This document shows, in pieces, positions 55,081 through 64,000 of a stretch of 64,000 nt of DNA. The position numbers and the translations under genes were made by a program. How positions within the stretch are numbered: the first letter of the stretch is position 1; every line of letters starts with the position of its first letter. This DNA is from Zygaena filipendulae. Lineage: Eukaryota > Arthropoda > Insecta > Lepidoptera > Zygaenidae. The notes beneath the pieces were generated by a model, which saw only the letters and a list, made by a program, of their open reading frames with translations, was not told where the DNA came from and searched no databases. Where the stretch lies: assembly GCA_907165275.2 (NCBI GenBank), contig OU015657.1, forward strand, positions 12,113,001 through 12,177,000. The letters are read 5' to 3'.

Positions 55081-55600
55081 AGAAAACTGGACCGAAATTG
55101 CTAAATATTTTAATTTTTCCTTGATTTATACAATAAACACTAATTGTGTTCTAAATTTCAAACTTCTATGTCTGCTAGAAGTGCCTTAGAATTTTGATGA
55201 TCGGTCAGTGAGTGAGTGAGTGAGTGAGTGAGTGAGTGACCTACAAAATTAAGAAACTTTGACTAGTTATAATTCCTAAACTACTGGTTCAAATCGAATG
55301 AAATTTAAATTATACCGTCTTTATACAATACCTGCTTGTTTACTAAAAATTCAGGCTTCTAGTTTTATCCACAACGAAGTTATAGGGGGTCGAAAATGGC
55401 CTGAATTGCTTCGAGAAAAGGATAGTACGGCCGTGCCGCTTTTGTTGCTCGACTTGGCGGGGGCACTGCCGTGCCCCCAGATCTTTACATCGTTATTGAA
55501 TAAATTTTATTCCTTGAAATCCAGATTTCAACTTTTGAGCGAACAAATAAATACTATAATATTAATAATAATCCTGTACCTACCATGAATATACATTTAA
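55081..55600 (+). repeat. Unclassified interspersed repeat with (TGAG)n
   Basis: TGATCGGTCAGTGAGTGAG leads into eight or so GAGT units (55206-55238), then AATTCCTAAACTACTGG. A GC-rich end follows, with the hairpin GGGGGCACTGCCGTGCCCCC at 55457-55476. The combination is familiar from arthropod repeats, but I cannot name it. A 96-codon open frame across it is not a gene. Confidence 0.4.
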
Positions 55601-55832
55601 AATCTGAGAGAGTTTTTTTCCTTATCTCGACCAAAAAATATATTTTCAAATATTCGTATTCCACCTGATAATCACCATGGCAACGCGAAGGGGAGGCAGA
55701 GCTGCTGAGATAAGTGGAGAAAAAATGGTAAACAAATATTTATTTTTAATTTCAGCCATCAAAGAAGTTATTAAATTAAGGCAGCAATGTTTTATTAGAG
55801 GCACAATTTCTTCTTCTGAATAATAATACAAT

Positions 55833-56149
55833 GGGCTAGCTGACTATTTTTTTTAGTCCGGTTTGTAGATTAATAAAAAATATCGGACACGTATTTTTTC
55901 TTTTTTAACGTAATCAAATATGATATATATACATTGAGTTGAAATTTCGCATGACGTCACCATCCGGTGCAGTTTGTATGGGGGCTTATAGCGGTTAATG
56001 ACGTCACGAACCCCCACCCTAAACTTTAATGCGCTATATCTATGTATATTTTCATTAATTTGAAAATGAAAAAAATACGTGTCCATTATAATTATTTTTC
56101 TAACTGACGGACTAATTACAATTTTGATTTTCAAAAGCTGTCAGCATCC
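55833..56149 (-). mobile_element. CRE-MITE, GGG..GCTGAC subfamily
   Basis: Ends GGGCTAGCTGACTA and GCTGTCAGCATCC are inverted with mismatches. Internal ATGACGTCACC and ATGACGTCACG are both intact TGACGTCA sites, facing each other. Confidence 0.8.
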
Positions 56150-56248
56150 TTATTCACAGAGTGCTTAACTCACTTTTAGAACCCGTATACTTGCTTTAGC
56201 TAACCAACTTTAACTAAACTAATATTATACAGAGGTAAATTTTGTAAA

Positions 56249-56520
56249 TCCCTACTAATATTATAAATGCGAAAGTAACTCTGTCTGTCTGTCTGTTACG
56301 CTTTCCGCCTTAACGGCTCAACCGATCATCATGAAATTTTTTTAGGGCATTTTTTATCCCAGAATTCCCGCGAGAACTCCGCAATTAACTATTGTGAAAT
56401 TTCATGATATTTTCCACATTGTCAAGGGTACAGAAAAGGACATAGGATACTTCGTATCCCGGAATTCCTGCGGGATCTCCGAAACTTTCGCGGGTGAAAC
56501 CGCGGGGAACAGCTACCTAG
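56249..56520 (+). mobile_element. Helitron with duplicated 3' half
   Basis: TCCCTACTAATATTATAAAT follows an A; CTGTCTGTCTGTCTGTTACG; CATGAAATTTTTTTAGGGC and a second TTCATGATATTTTCCAC. The hairpin GCGGGTGAAACCGC is perfect, but the end is GAACAGCTACCTAG, with an insertion before the final CTAG. Confidence 0.85.
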
Positions 56521-56639
56521 GTATTTGTAATATTGTATGTGGGATGTAATAACTGATATGAAGATATTTAGTAGGTATAGTTACGAGTACCTACTTAATT
56601 TATACATATAGTAAAGAGGAAAATTTCTCTGTGCGATAG

Positions 56640-56990
56640 GTAGGGAATTGACGAAAAACCTGATACACCCCATTTAAAAAAATAAACAATAATATGATAA
56701 TATGATTAAAATATAAATTATATCGAAAAAAAATAATAGTCTAAAAGTACTTCAACATTAGTTTGGAGGTGACCTATCTACGAAATTTCAAGCGCTACGC
56801 CCGCGCCTACGGGTATACCGATTCGATTTTTTTTCTTCGGGCGGCGTACGCGCTAAATATTGTATTATAAATAATTTAGACATGGGCTAGTAAAAATCAA
56901 AAAATATAACATATGTTAAAACATGGTGCGGTCGATTCTAAACAAACTACTTTCTAGTTTTCAGTCAATTCATTATTAACACGTTGTATA
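56640..56990 (+). mobile_element. MITE with ACAACGTGTTAATG ends, copy 2, left end eroded
   Basis: Matches 38334-38686 through GATACACCCCATTTAAAAAA, GTTTGGAGGTGACCTATC and GACATGGGCTAGTA. The right end ATTAACACGTTGTATA is intact, while the left end reads GGAATTGACGAAAAACC. Confidence 0.75.
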
Positions 56991-57063
56991 TTTTCCGAAT
57001 ATCGCTTAGCGTAGTATTTTAGTGAGCTATATTCGAATCTAAATGTAATTACATATTTAAAAT

Positions 57064-57205
57064 TCAATCAAAGTCATCGACGGTATTTTTATCTCTTTCT
57101 ATTTCATAGTTTTTTATGGTTTCGAGTTTCGACACAGTTTGTAGTGCGGTCTCTTCATTCAATTCACTTTCCTCAAATAACGAAAGAACATCGACGAGCG
57201 AGTAA
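57064..57205 (-). CDS. Possible coding remnant with acidic C-terminus
   Basis: On the minus strand about 47 codons are open, ending SLFEESELNEETALQTVSKL then ETIKNYEIERDKNTVDDFD and a TGA. The E/D/K-rich, regularly spaced composition is unlike the F/I/L-rich chance frames elsewhere in the window. A stop closes it immediately upstream (about 57208). It could be the last exon of a host or transposase gene, or chance. Confidence 0.2.
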
Positions 57206-57209
57206 CACG

Positions 57210-58111
57210 AGTATTAACTGGATTCAATCTTGTTCACTCACTGCAGAGCACTGTGAATACACGTAGCCGCAAGAAAAAACACATTTTGGGTTCACATTCC
57301 AGTGGTAGCGAAACGAAATCAAAAGGACATAACTGTGTTGTGTATGGCTACTATGCTATACGTATGCACATGCAAGCGCTCGAGGCATCGCCTCGCTAAT
57401 TGATTATCAATAAAGCAGTCTGTATACGATCTCGGTGTTTGCTTGACGTCCGCGCCCTACTAAGTACAGACACAATAAACTGTATTGGCAGCTATACAAG
57501 AAAAACGCGTACCTACATCATATCTAGTGTTTGCTAGACATTGGCAAGTTTGTTACGTGGTCTAGAAAGCTAAGAATGTTAAAGGAATTCGGGGAGACGA
57601 TTGTGTTTTATGAAATTGATTATAATAGAGTTTCCATGTATCAAATGAATAACTAATCCAAATAACACATGCGAGTACATACAAATTAAAAATATCTATT
57701 TTATCATCTAACTCAGGTCAACTTTACACGCTATGATCGGTCCGCTTTTGCGGTATACAACAGTCTTAAAAATTGAAATAAGTAAGTAGGTATGTATTTG
57801 CTACAAATTCTTCAGTTTCAGTGGAGTTTTTTAAATTCCCTCCTGTCTTTGTGCAAGTATTGCAGCTTCGCTTTATTAAAATAGTACTGGGTGAAGCCCG
57901 GTTCTCTGTTTTCCTAAAACGAAAAACTCTTTCCTATATCTTATACTATTGTTAAGTATTTATTAAATTTTTTAATAAATACTAAGTTAAATTAAGTGAC
58001 GCTTAAAAGCAATGAGACACGTAGGTACATAATATTGCTCAGAATAATGTTTTAGAATGTGATCAGTAAAACTTGCTTCATTCAGCGTCTGAAAGAAAAG
58101 TAGCATTAACG
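57210..58111. other. No gene recognised
   Basis: 57240-57480 is GC-richer and free of window repeats, with the palindrome CGAGGCATCGCCTCG at 57379. The rest is AT-rich. Confidence 0.35.
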
Positions 58112-58290
58112 GCCGCACTCAGAGTGGTTTTAATGATTACTTAATTTTAAGTAAAGGTTTTAAAAACTAAACTGCCGCAATCAGAGATGTTAATTAAAAA
58201 TGCCAATTAACATTAATTTAAGGAACGTCTCTGAGTGCGGCAATTTTGTATCTTAAAATTTAGTAATCATTAAAACAACTCCGAGTCTCG
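58112..58290. mobile_element. MITE with nested inverted GCCGCACTCAGAG repeats
   Basis: The outer arms GGTTTTAATGATTACTTAA and TAGTAATCATTAAAACAACT pair. The inner arms CTGCCGCAATCAGAGATG and CGTCTCTGAGTGCGGCAA pair again around ATTAAAAATGCCAATTAAC. GCCGCA(C/A)TCAGAG thus occurs three times, twice direct and once inverted. Confidence 0.65.
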
Positions 58291-58344
58291 AACGTTTTCC
58301 TTCGGTAACAGCGGTTGAGGTAGCTAACTTTCCTCCCATATACG

Positions 58345-58660
58345 TTTTTAGAGTTCCATACGCAATGGATAAAACGAGACCCAATTTCTAAGACTCCGCC
58401 GTCCGTCCGTCTGTCTGTCTGTCTGTCCGTCCGTCTGTCTGTCTGTCTGTCCGTCTGTCACCAGGCTGTGTATCTCATGAACCGTGATAGACAGTTGCAA
58501 TTTTCAAAGATGATTTACCTATTTCTGTTGGCGCTATAACAACAAATACTAAAAAAAAGAATAAATAGAGCTCCCATACAACAAACGTGATTTTTTTTTT
58601 GCCGTTTTTATAGATAATGGTACGAAACTCTTCATGCGAGAGTCCAACTCGCACTTGGTC
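58345..58660 (-). repeat. GGCCAAGTG-type repeat, inverted, with expanded (CTGT)n
   Basis: AGAGTTCCATACGC at the left, CACCAGGCTGTGTATCTCAT in the middle, ATAATGGTACGAAACTC and GAGTCCAACTCGCACTTGG at the right reverse the 27243 copy. The CCGT/CTGT tract (58398-58458) is several times longer than there. Confidence 0.7.
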
Positions 58661-59110
58661 TTTTTTTTTTTCAGAATAACAAATCAATGCCTGTATAGAA
58701 TGTAGCGGAGGGTCGTACATTTATAAAATACACACTTCAGTATATCACAGGGAGGGATGGATTCCTCCATAACATATTTTCAAAAACAGGCACACAAATC
58801 GGGTTCGGATATCGTAATCCCCGGAACACTCGCAGAACCCCTCGCTCCAAAGATAGAGTGTCAGTTCACCCCTTCTGGTAGGGCCACATAATATAGGGAT
58901 TTGAAATCTGATTGTATATCTAGAAAAGAGTTTTTTTGGCGGGAATCAAAGATGGCGGTTCGGTTATTTACTTTCATGTCGATAAAAAATATGTATAGTT
59001 AAGAATGGATTTTGTTGTGGTGCTGTATTGGACAATAATTTTCACAGTGACGGTTTTTTTTTATGTGTACAAAGCCTATATGTTCCTCCAGGCTTAAGCT
59101 TCAGTAGATT
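58661..59110. other. No gene recognised
   Basis: 58750-58905 is GC-richer (GTAATCCCCGGAACACTCGC, ACCCCTTCTGGTAGGGCC), possibly an old retroelement piece; not identified. Confidence 0.3.
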
Positions 59111-59260
59111 CGGGAGATTATTGCGATATTTTGCAATTCAGGGTTAGTGTTCTAATGGTTAAAAAATTTTTTGAAATTGGTCCAGTAGGTTTTGAGTTAA
59201 ATCGTAACAAACAAACCAAAATATAAAATCTTTCCTCTTCATAATATATGTGCCTATAGA
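59111..59260 (-). mobile_element. Helitron 5' half abutting the next Helitron
   Basis: GGTCCAGTAGGTTTTGAG, GTAACAAACAAACC and CTTTCCTCTTCATAATATAT end at GTGCCTATAGA, a reversed TCTATAG start. The next base is CTAG of the element at 59261. Confidence 0.7.
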
Positions 59261-59445
59261 CTAGCTGTGCCCCGCGGTTTCATCCGCGTTAAACGTTTTT
59301 ATATACCTACAACTTTTTTCCCAACATCCGATTTAAATGAAACATAGCCTATAATTGTGTTGCTCCAGGCTAAGCTTGATCTACTAGTGAAAACCGCATG
59401 ACAATCCGTTTAGTAGATTCGGAGATTATCGCCAATAGACAGACA
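59261..59445 (-). mobile_element. Helitron, right of the tandem junction
   Basis: CTAGCTGTGCCCCGCGGTTT, CATCCGCGTTAAACG, GCTCCAGGCTAAGCTTGATC and TCCGTTTAGTAGATTCGG. The 5' boundary is not clear. Confidence 0.7.
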
Positions 59446-59469
59446 ACTGATAGAATTTAGTAAGCTTTT

Positions 59470-59509
59470 TCTTCAAATTAACACGGGTGAAACCGCGGGA
59501 CACAGCTAG
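59470..59509 (+). mobile_element. Helitron 3' end in opposite orientation
   Basis: AAATTAACACGGGTGAAACC, GCGGGACACAGCTAG, followed by A rather than T. It probably belongs to a plus-sense copy whose body was lost or shared. Confidence 0.6.
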
Positions 59510-59510
59510 A

Positions 59511-60078
59511 CGCTAGTCAACATAGTTCCAACTGAACCACGACACTCACGCATTTTTTTTTACCACGTTCTATCAAATATTATAATTTAGTTATATTACC
59601 TAATATGTAGAAGAAAAGGCAAATGACCTTCATTTTTTCCAATATCACTGTAAAATTAATAGACTTCCTTAGTAGAAGAATCTATTAAAATATTATGGAC
59701 TTTCATTTAAACATATCCCAATAATCTTCATACAACTTTCGCATTTCGATGTACCAAATGACATTCGATAAGCCACGTTCTATTAGACAATGTAAAAACA
59801 ATAGAACTACGTGCAATTTTTAACTTTACCCCTGTGATGATAAGGGTCGAAAATATTTTTAGATTCGTTGGTAATATATATAGTTCGTCCGAACTCTGTC
59901 TGAGTTTCGCATGAATGGAATATTATTTTTTAATCCCGCCCCATTTGTACAGTCGGCTCCGGAGTTAAACACACATTTAATATTTCAATAAGCGCAAGTG
60001 TTGAGTCAGTTCCTGATATTTCGTATCGATTGGTATCTACCACGATACCACTAGTATAAACTGTACTTTATACGGATA
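59511..60078. other. No gene recognised
   Basis: AT-rich, no repeat ends. Confidence 0.4.
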
Positions 60079-60272
60079 CTAGCTGTCCCCCGCGGTAATT
60101 TCGTAGCTTCCGCGGGAATTCCAGGATTAAATATAGATATAAAACTTCCTCATGAATCACTCTATCTATTGGTGAAAACCACATGAAAATCCGTTGCGTA
60201 GTTTCAAAGATCTAAGCATACATAGGGACAGACAGACAGCGGGAAGCGACTTTGTTTTATACTATGCAGTGA
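60079..60272 (-). mobile_element. Helitron, TCACTGCATAGT subfamily, complete
   Basis: CTAGCTGTCCCCCGCGG at the left, GACAGACAGCGGGAAGCGAC then TTTGTTTTATACTATGCAGTGA at the right. The left hairpin arm is shortened: GTAATTTCG follows CCGCG directly. Confidence 0.85.
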
Positions 60273-60714
60273 AGACAGAAAATAAAACATACCTACGTAT
60301 TAATATTTCATTTTTCAAAAAATTTCATTAATAAAATTAAACTTATTGTATTTTACAAAACAAGAAGACGGTACAGAGTTTTTTTTGGGAAAAATAATTA
60401 TCGTCAATTATATTTAAGATAAGATAGGATAAGAAAGATTTATTTAAGCAAGATTAAGATATTTCATTAGTTCACATAATTCTGGAGTTGACTGTTGAGT
60501 GTTATGACATAAATGCCGCTCTATTAGGTCCTTCATTTTCTTGCTTTTCAGATGTCAGCTCTATGTTGAATAGATAGGCAAGGGACGGAAAGTATCAGGC
60601 TGGGTAGAAGGTTTCGCTAGACATTTGCATCAGCTTCTGCTACAGAAATGCGAAGGTTAGAAGTTAAACCAGTGTAGGTACCTAACATTGTAAAGTAGAT
60701 TTAGGCTGGACAAA
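60273..60714. other. No gene; LINE-tail-like AAGATAAGATAGGATAAG at 60417
   Basis: The tandem A-A-G-A-T-A repeat followed by AAAGATTTATTTAAG reads on the minus strand as a retroposon tail. The remainder is not recognised. Confidence 0.35.
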
Positions 60715-60920
60715 ACAAAAATGAATTATGACAGTTGGCGCAGAAAAAGTGTCTAGATGGAGACTTCGAACCGGATACAGAAACGTGGACCAGCGATCGA
60801 TGTGATGGACTGTCGATATCGTAAAAGTTGGTGGGAAAAGGTGGACGAGTCAAAAAACCAAAAAGGAGAGGAGCGTTAAGTCCAGAAGTGGTTGAAGAAA
60901 GGTTATAGATAGATGATGTT
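60715..60920 (+). pseudogene. Degenerate LINE ORF2 C-terminal region
   Basis: In interrupted frames the sequence gives SRWRLRTGYRNVDQRS and WTVDIVKVGGKRWTSQKTK followed by KERSVKSRSG. This resembles the W.DDI.KVAGK.W...AQDR..W motif near the end of lepidopteran and mosquito RTE/Jockey-type reverse-transcriptase ORFs. Stops and shifts show it is dead. Confidence 0.5.
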
Positions 60921-62024
60921 TTCCATTATTATAACATTTCAAGACAGATCCTGGTAAACCAATTGGTATTGACCACTCTGCAGAAATTGCAGGAATTTCA
61001 ATTATTTATTAAACAAACAGCTAGACAAAAAATGGGTGGCAAAGATTTAAAAGATACGAGGGACATCGACCCTTTGCTTTAATTTTTTATAAATATTCAT
61101 GAATAAACCTCGGTTTCGAGAAGTTTAGGCTTGAATCAAGCTTAAAATATTATCTCAAATTCTGGCACATTCTGTTTAGTTGAAATGAAATTTAAATTTT
61201 CTGGTAAATAAATCTTTTTTTTTTTTTATAAAACTTTAATCGAAATTTATATGAGTTGAAGTTTGTTTAATCAAAATTAAATTATTAGTGCAAGCCACCC
61301 AATGTTTTAGTTTCGAACATTCTCTGTGTTATTTCGAGTCAAAATGAAGAAAAACGTAGATAATAATAGAGTTATAGTATGCGGTACGAATCCTTACTGA
61401 CTATTCATTCATCCAATAGAAGCGTGAGGTCTAGTCTCTAGACTGCAGAGTGTGCTAGCTCAAAATGAACCTATAGAATTGCATGAGTCTATTCTCCATT
61501 CTCGAAGCGCGCTCAGAGATTCCAATGGCCCGCTCCACACGGCTCAATCCGCAAGTTAGCGTACCCGTTGAATACATTCTGCGAATACGAAGCAAAATCT
61601 ATTATTTAAGTTGTTTTAAGTGACAGAGGGCAGGATTAAAATATGTGGTACTTGTTTATATTCTATGGTGTACGTATGTCTAAACAGCCAGAGAGAGATA
61701 GATCCTCTTTCGAAATTAGTTACGAAAAGCTGGTTTCGATGACGACCGAGGCATTCTTTTTTATAAGTTCAATAAGCTTTTTTATAAGTTCAATTGGCTT
61801 TAATAAATTAATAAAAATAATTTATTAAAGCTTAAATTTTAATTAAATTAATAATAATAAGCTTTAATAAATTAACAAGCATTTGTAAGCAGAAACGGAT
61901 TGACTGATTGATCACAGTCAAAACCGCTGGGTCCTAGAACCATAAAGTAGACGTAGATGTGCATTAAGAAAGGATTTTTGAAAATTCAATTCCAAAGGGG
62001 GTAAAAAGGAGTAGCAAAGTTTGT
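60921..62024. other. No gene; AT-only inverted repeats at 61795-61875
   Basis: GGCTTTAATAAATTAATAAA, ATTTATTAAAGCTTAAA and GCTTTAATAAATTAAC are overlapping direct and inverted copies of one word. A 61-codon frame at 61643-61828 is unsupported. Confidence 0.35.
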
Positions 62025-62084
62025 ATGTGGCAATTGCGCGGGATCTCCGAAATTATAGGGGGTGAAACCGCGCGGGGCAGCTAG
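62025..62084 (+). mobile_element. Helitron 3' end fragment
   Basis: TTGCGCGGGATCTCCG, GGGGGTGAAACCGCGCGGGG and CAGCTAG then T. Confidence 0.7.
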
Positions 62085-63637
62085 TAACTGAATAAATATT
62101 CATTAATAATGAGTCCAAACATTTAATCGGAGAAACCTGTTGATTTATTTCGTTTATTAAATTTCCAATTTTCCAGAATGATTTCATAAGCTTTACTTTT
62201 ACTTTAATACTTTGTTGAAATAAAAAGTTTTAATAAACACTATCGATAACAGATGTTTAAATAAACTGAATTCTGAAAACAATGAAACGACACACGTTCA
62301 CTTTAGTTTGTGTGAATTGTTTTATATAACATGTTATGTTTTACGCGTTTAGGGTTGTAAACTGTTCAAACAATTAAGTATTACCAAAATAAAATGAATT
62401 AAAACGCCGCAAGCAACGCCACAGGACAACACATGACAACATTCAGCAAACTACGTCTGCTCTTCATAGAAGCATTCACTTAAGAATTTCGGATAAAGGA
62501 AGTCCCGAGCTCGCTCGGCGAAGTATTTCCAGCGATCCGCGCGTTTCTTTAACGTGAAAATGTTAAAATTGAATAATTCCCTCGTTCACGGGGAAATTCC
62601 TTTTAAAAGCTACCACGGTAATGTACACAAATTGTTTTCGGAATAAGCACCTATTTGGCTGTGACGTGTTGTGGTTTCCCATAAAACAAACCGCTCATAG
62701 CGTAACGGACTTACATGTACCTCCGTGTTTGTTTAATGAAACGGCTTATTTTGCTATTTAATAAATAAAACAAATTTTTCACTTCCTATGCTTTTTCGTG
62801 CAGGATATAGTTTGCACAAAATCGAATTTGTGCATTAACGTATCTATATTAAGGCAAAGAAAATGAGCCATACAGCCAAACACAATAAGAAGTTCATAGA
62901 TAAAGTCTCACTAAACTATATATACTATATACAAGGTATATGTAGTAGTTTTAGTGACTCTACTTATTAGTCTCGAAACTTATTGAGCGACTGTTATGTT
63001 TATCCACGGATACTCATAGATAGAGTTAGACAGCTGAACTCTGAAACTCGAGCTATATATACGTGTAATATATTATTCACTCACGTTACATCGGTTTCAT
63101 AATTGATGCTGTTGCCAATATTGGGAGCGAAAAATTTCATTGCGAGCTGAAGAGTTTTTTTACCTTATTTCCACCTCAATCGCCCTGGACTCAAAGTCTG
63201 TTTTCGCACAAAACACTGTCGTGTTTGCCGTGAGCATACAGAACTTGTTTAATTTAAGCCCGGTGCACCTTTGTGTCGGAAAAATGAGGGGGAAAGCACA
63301 TTTTTCGTTATTTATTTTTGTGATACCGAAGCGACAGTGAGCCGGACAAGCTGAAGTTTTTTTTCGAGCGTGGCGTTTTACGTGAAATTTCACTGTAACC
63401 TTTTTTAGGAGCTGCTCTTATGAAGTGTGTAGGCTTAGAATTTATAGGAATAGAACTGCATTCTCCGCACGCAGAGTGGTGCAATCTCACAGACGGTAAA
63501 ACCACCTTACTAACACATCGTCCACACACGTCTATTGTTTTAGTGCTTAAATGTTTAACAAACTTTTTATTAATTAACTACTCCCCTATTATTAATGTCA
63601 GACAAAGCCACAGCGAAGCGTGGTCAGGTTTAGCAAG
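62085..63637. other. No gene recognised
   Basis: No repeat termini. 63100-63560 is GC-richer and open in short stretches on both strands without domain signatures. This is the longest repeat-free patch in the right half. Confidence 0.4.
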
Positions 63638-63822
63638 TCCTAATACAATATTACGAATGCTAATGTGAGTTTGTTTGTTTGTTACACTTTTGCAGCTTAA
63701 CTACGCAACCGATCATCATGAAATTGCGCATACTGGTTGTCAGGGGCATAGAAAAAGACATAGGGTACGGCCATGAAGTACGGTCGTTCAGGAATTTCAT
63801 AACTAACGCTGGCAACAGCTAG
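63638..63822 (+). mobile_element. Helitron
   Basis: TCCTAATACAATATTACGAA at the left, GTTTGTTTGTTTGTTACAC, ACTGGTTGTCAGGGGCATAG. The end AACGCTGGCAACAGCTAG then T has the hairpin deleted, as at 31668. Confidence 0.75.
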
Positions 63823-64000
63823 TATGTAGTAATAGTACCTATACGTAAGTATAGATGGGCTATCAACCCGCTGATTACGAGTAGGATAAAACCCGATAAA
63901 AACCTGTCATTTCTCGGATTTAAACCCGAGAATGGCAGTCTTTGGTTGGGATAAAACCCTGTTAAGCCATCTTTAATATAGGTACGTAAGTTATAGCACC
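63823..64000. other. Edge of window, short repeats
   Basis: AACCCG / GATAAAACCC words recur at 63868-63960 (GATAAAACCCGATAAAAACC, GGGATAAAACCCTG), suggesting the start of a further repeat cut by the window edge. Confidence 0.35.

Noticed and set aside
55298..55588. 96-codon frame over a (TGAG)n-containing repeat
   Set aside because: Repeat sequence without protein homology; the GC-rich hairpin end explains its apparent coding bias.
55853..56134. 93-codon minus-strand frame
   Set aside because: Lies entirely inside a CRE-MITE copy.
1..64000. CRISPR array, rRNA genes, bacterial operons
   Set aside because: No regularly spaced identical repeats with unique spacers, no rRNA-like GC-rich conserved blocks, and the organisation is that of an insect nuclear genome.

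Overview
The window reads as intergenic or intronic DNA from a moth or butterfly. It is strongly AT-rich, it has no open frame longer than about 135 codons on either strand, and it is packed with short interspersed repeats. One group of these is recognisable from lepidopteran genomes: elements ending CCGCGG-GTGAAA-CCGCGG plus about 11 nt ending CTAG, then T. I interpret them as non-autonomous Helitrons, because they begin with TC, end with a hairpin followed by CTAG, and in the best-preserved copies lie between an A and a T. Around forty intact or broken copies occur on both strands, with several unrelated 5' halves joined to the same 3' end.

The second layer is cut-and-paste or fold-back elements without coding capacity. 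It includes nine copies of a roughly 325-bp MITE with TGACGTCA-like sites (5.0, 5.5, 13.4, 25.4, 26.3, 28.0, 28.4, 52.1 and 55.8 kb). There are two-copy families at 33.5/37.1 kb, 25.7/46.8 kb and 38.3/56.6 kb. Single elements lie at 3.6, 7.0, 29.6 and 58.1 kb. The most striking object is a 569-bp near-perfect palindrome at 53713-54281 (268-bp arms, 3 mismatches, 33-bp loop). Retroposed material consists of LINE 3' ends (12.7, 37.4, 38.8-39.2, 39.9, 46.2, 53.0 and 60.7 kb), one tRNA-derived SINE head (3.06 kb), and copies of a repeat starting GGCCAAGTG (27.2, 31.7 and 58.4 kb).

The only protein-coding relics I can name are transposon genes. One is an internally deleted pogo/Tigger-like element at 22850-24363, with TA-flanked inverted ends, a 5' intron, an N-terminal DNA-binding region broken by one frameshift, and no catalytic domain. 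The other is the C-terminus of a LINE reverse-transcriptase ORF nested inside a Helitron (38797-39229). For host genes there is one plausible candidate: a short first exon at 18882-18984 that reads as a signal peptide and ends at a GTGAGT donor. A weak, phase-compatible exon candidate lies 14 kb downstream. If real, most of the window would be a giant first intron. That is inference, and I found no definite host gene, rRNA, functional tRNA or CRISPR array.

The genes do not form a pathway. The biology here is repeat traffic: Helitrons abutting end to end, a LINE inside a Helitron, and fold-back elements that could give double-stranded RNA if transcribed. Element ends are read by eye and may be off by a few bases unless terminal motifs are stated.
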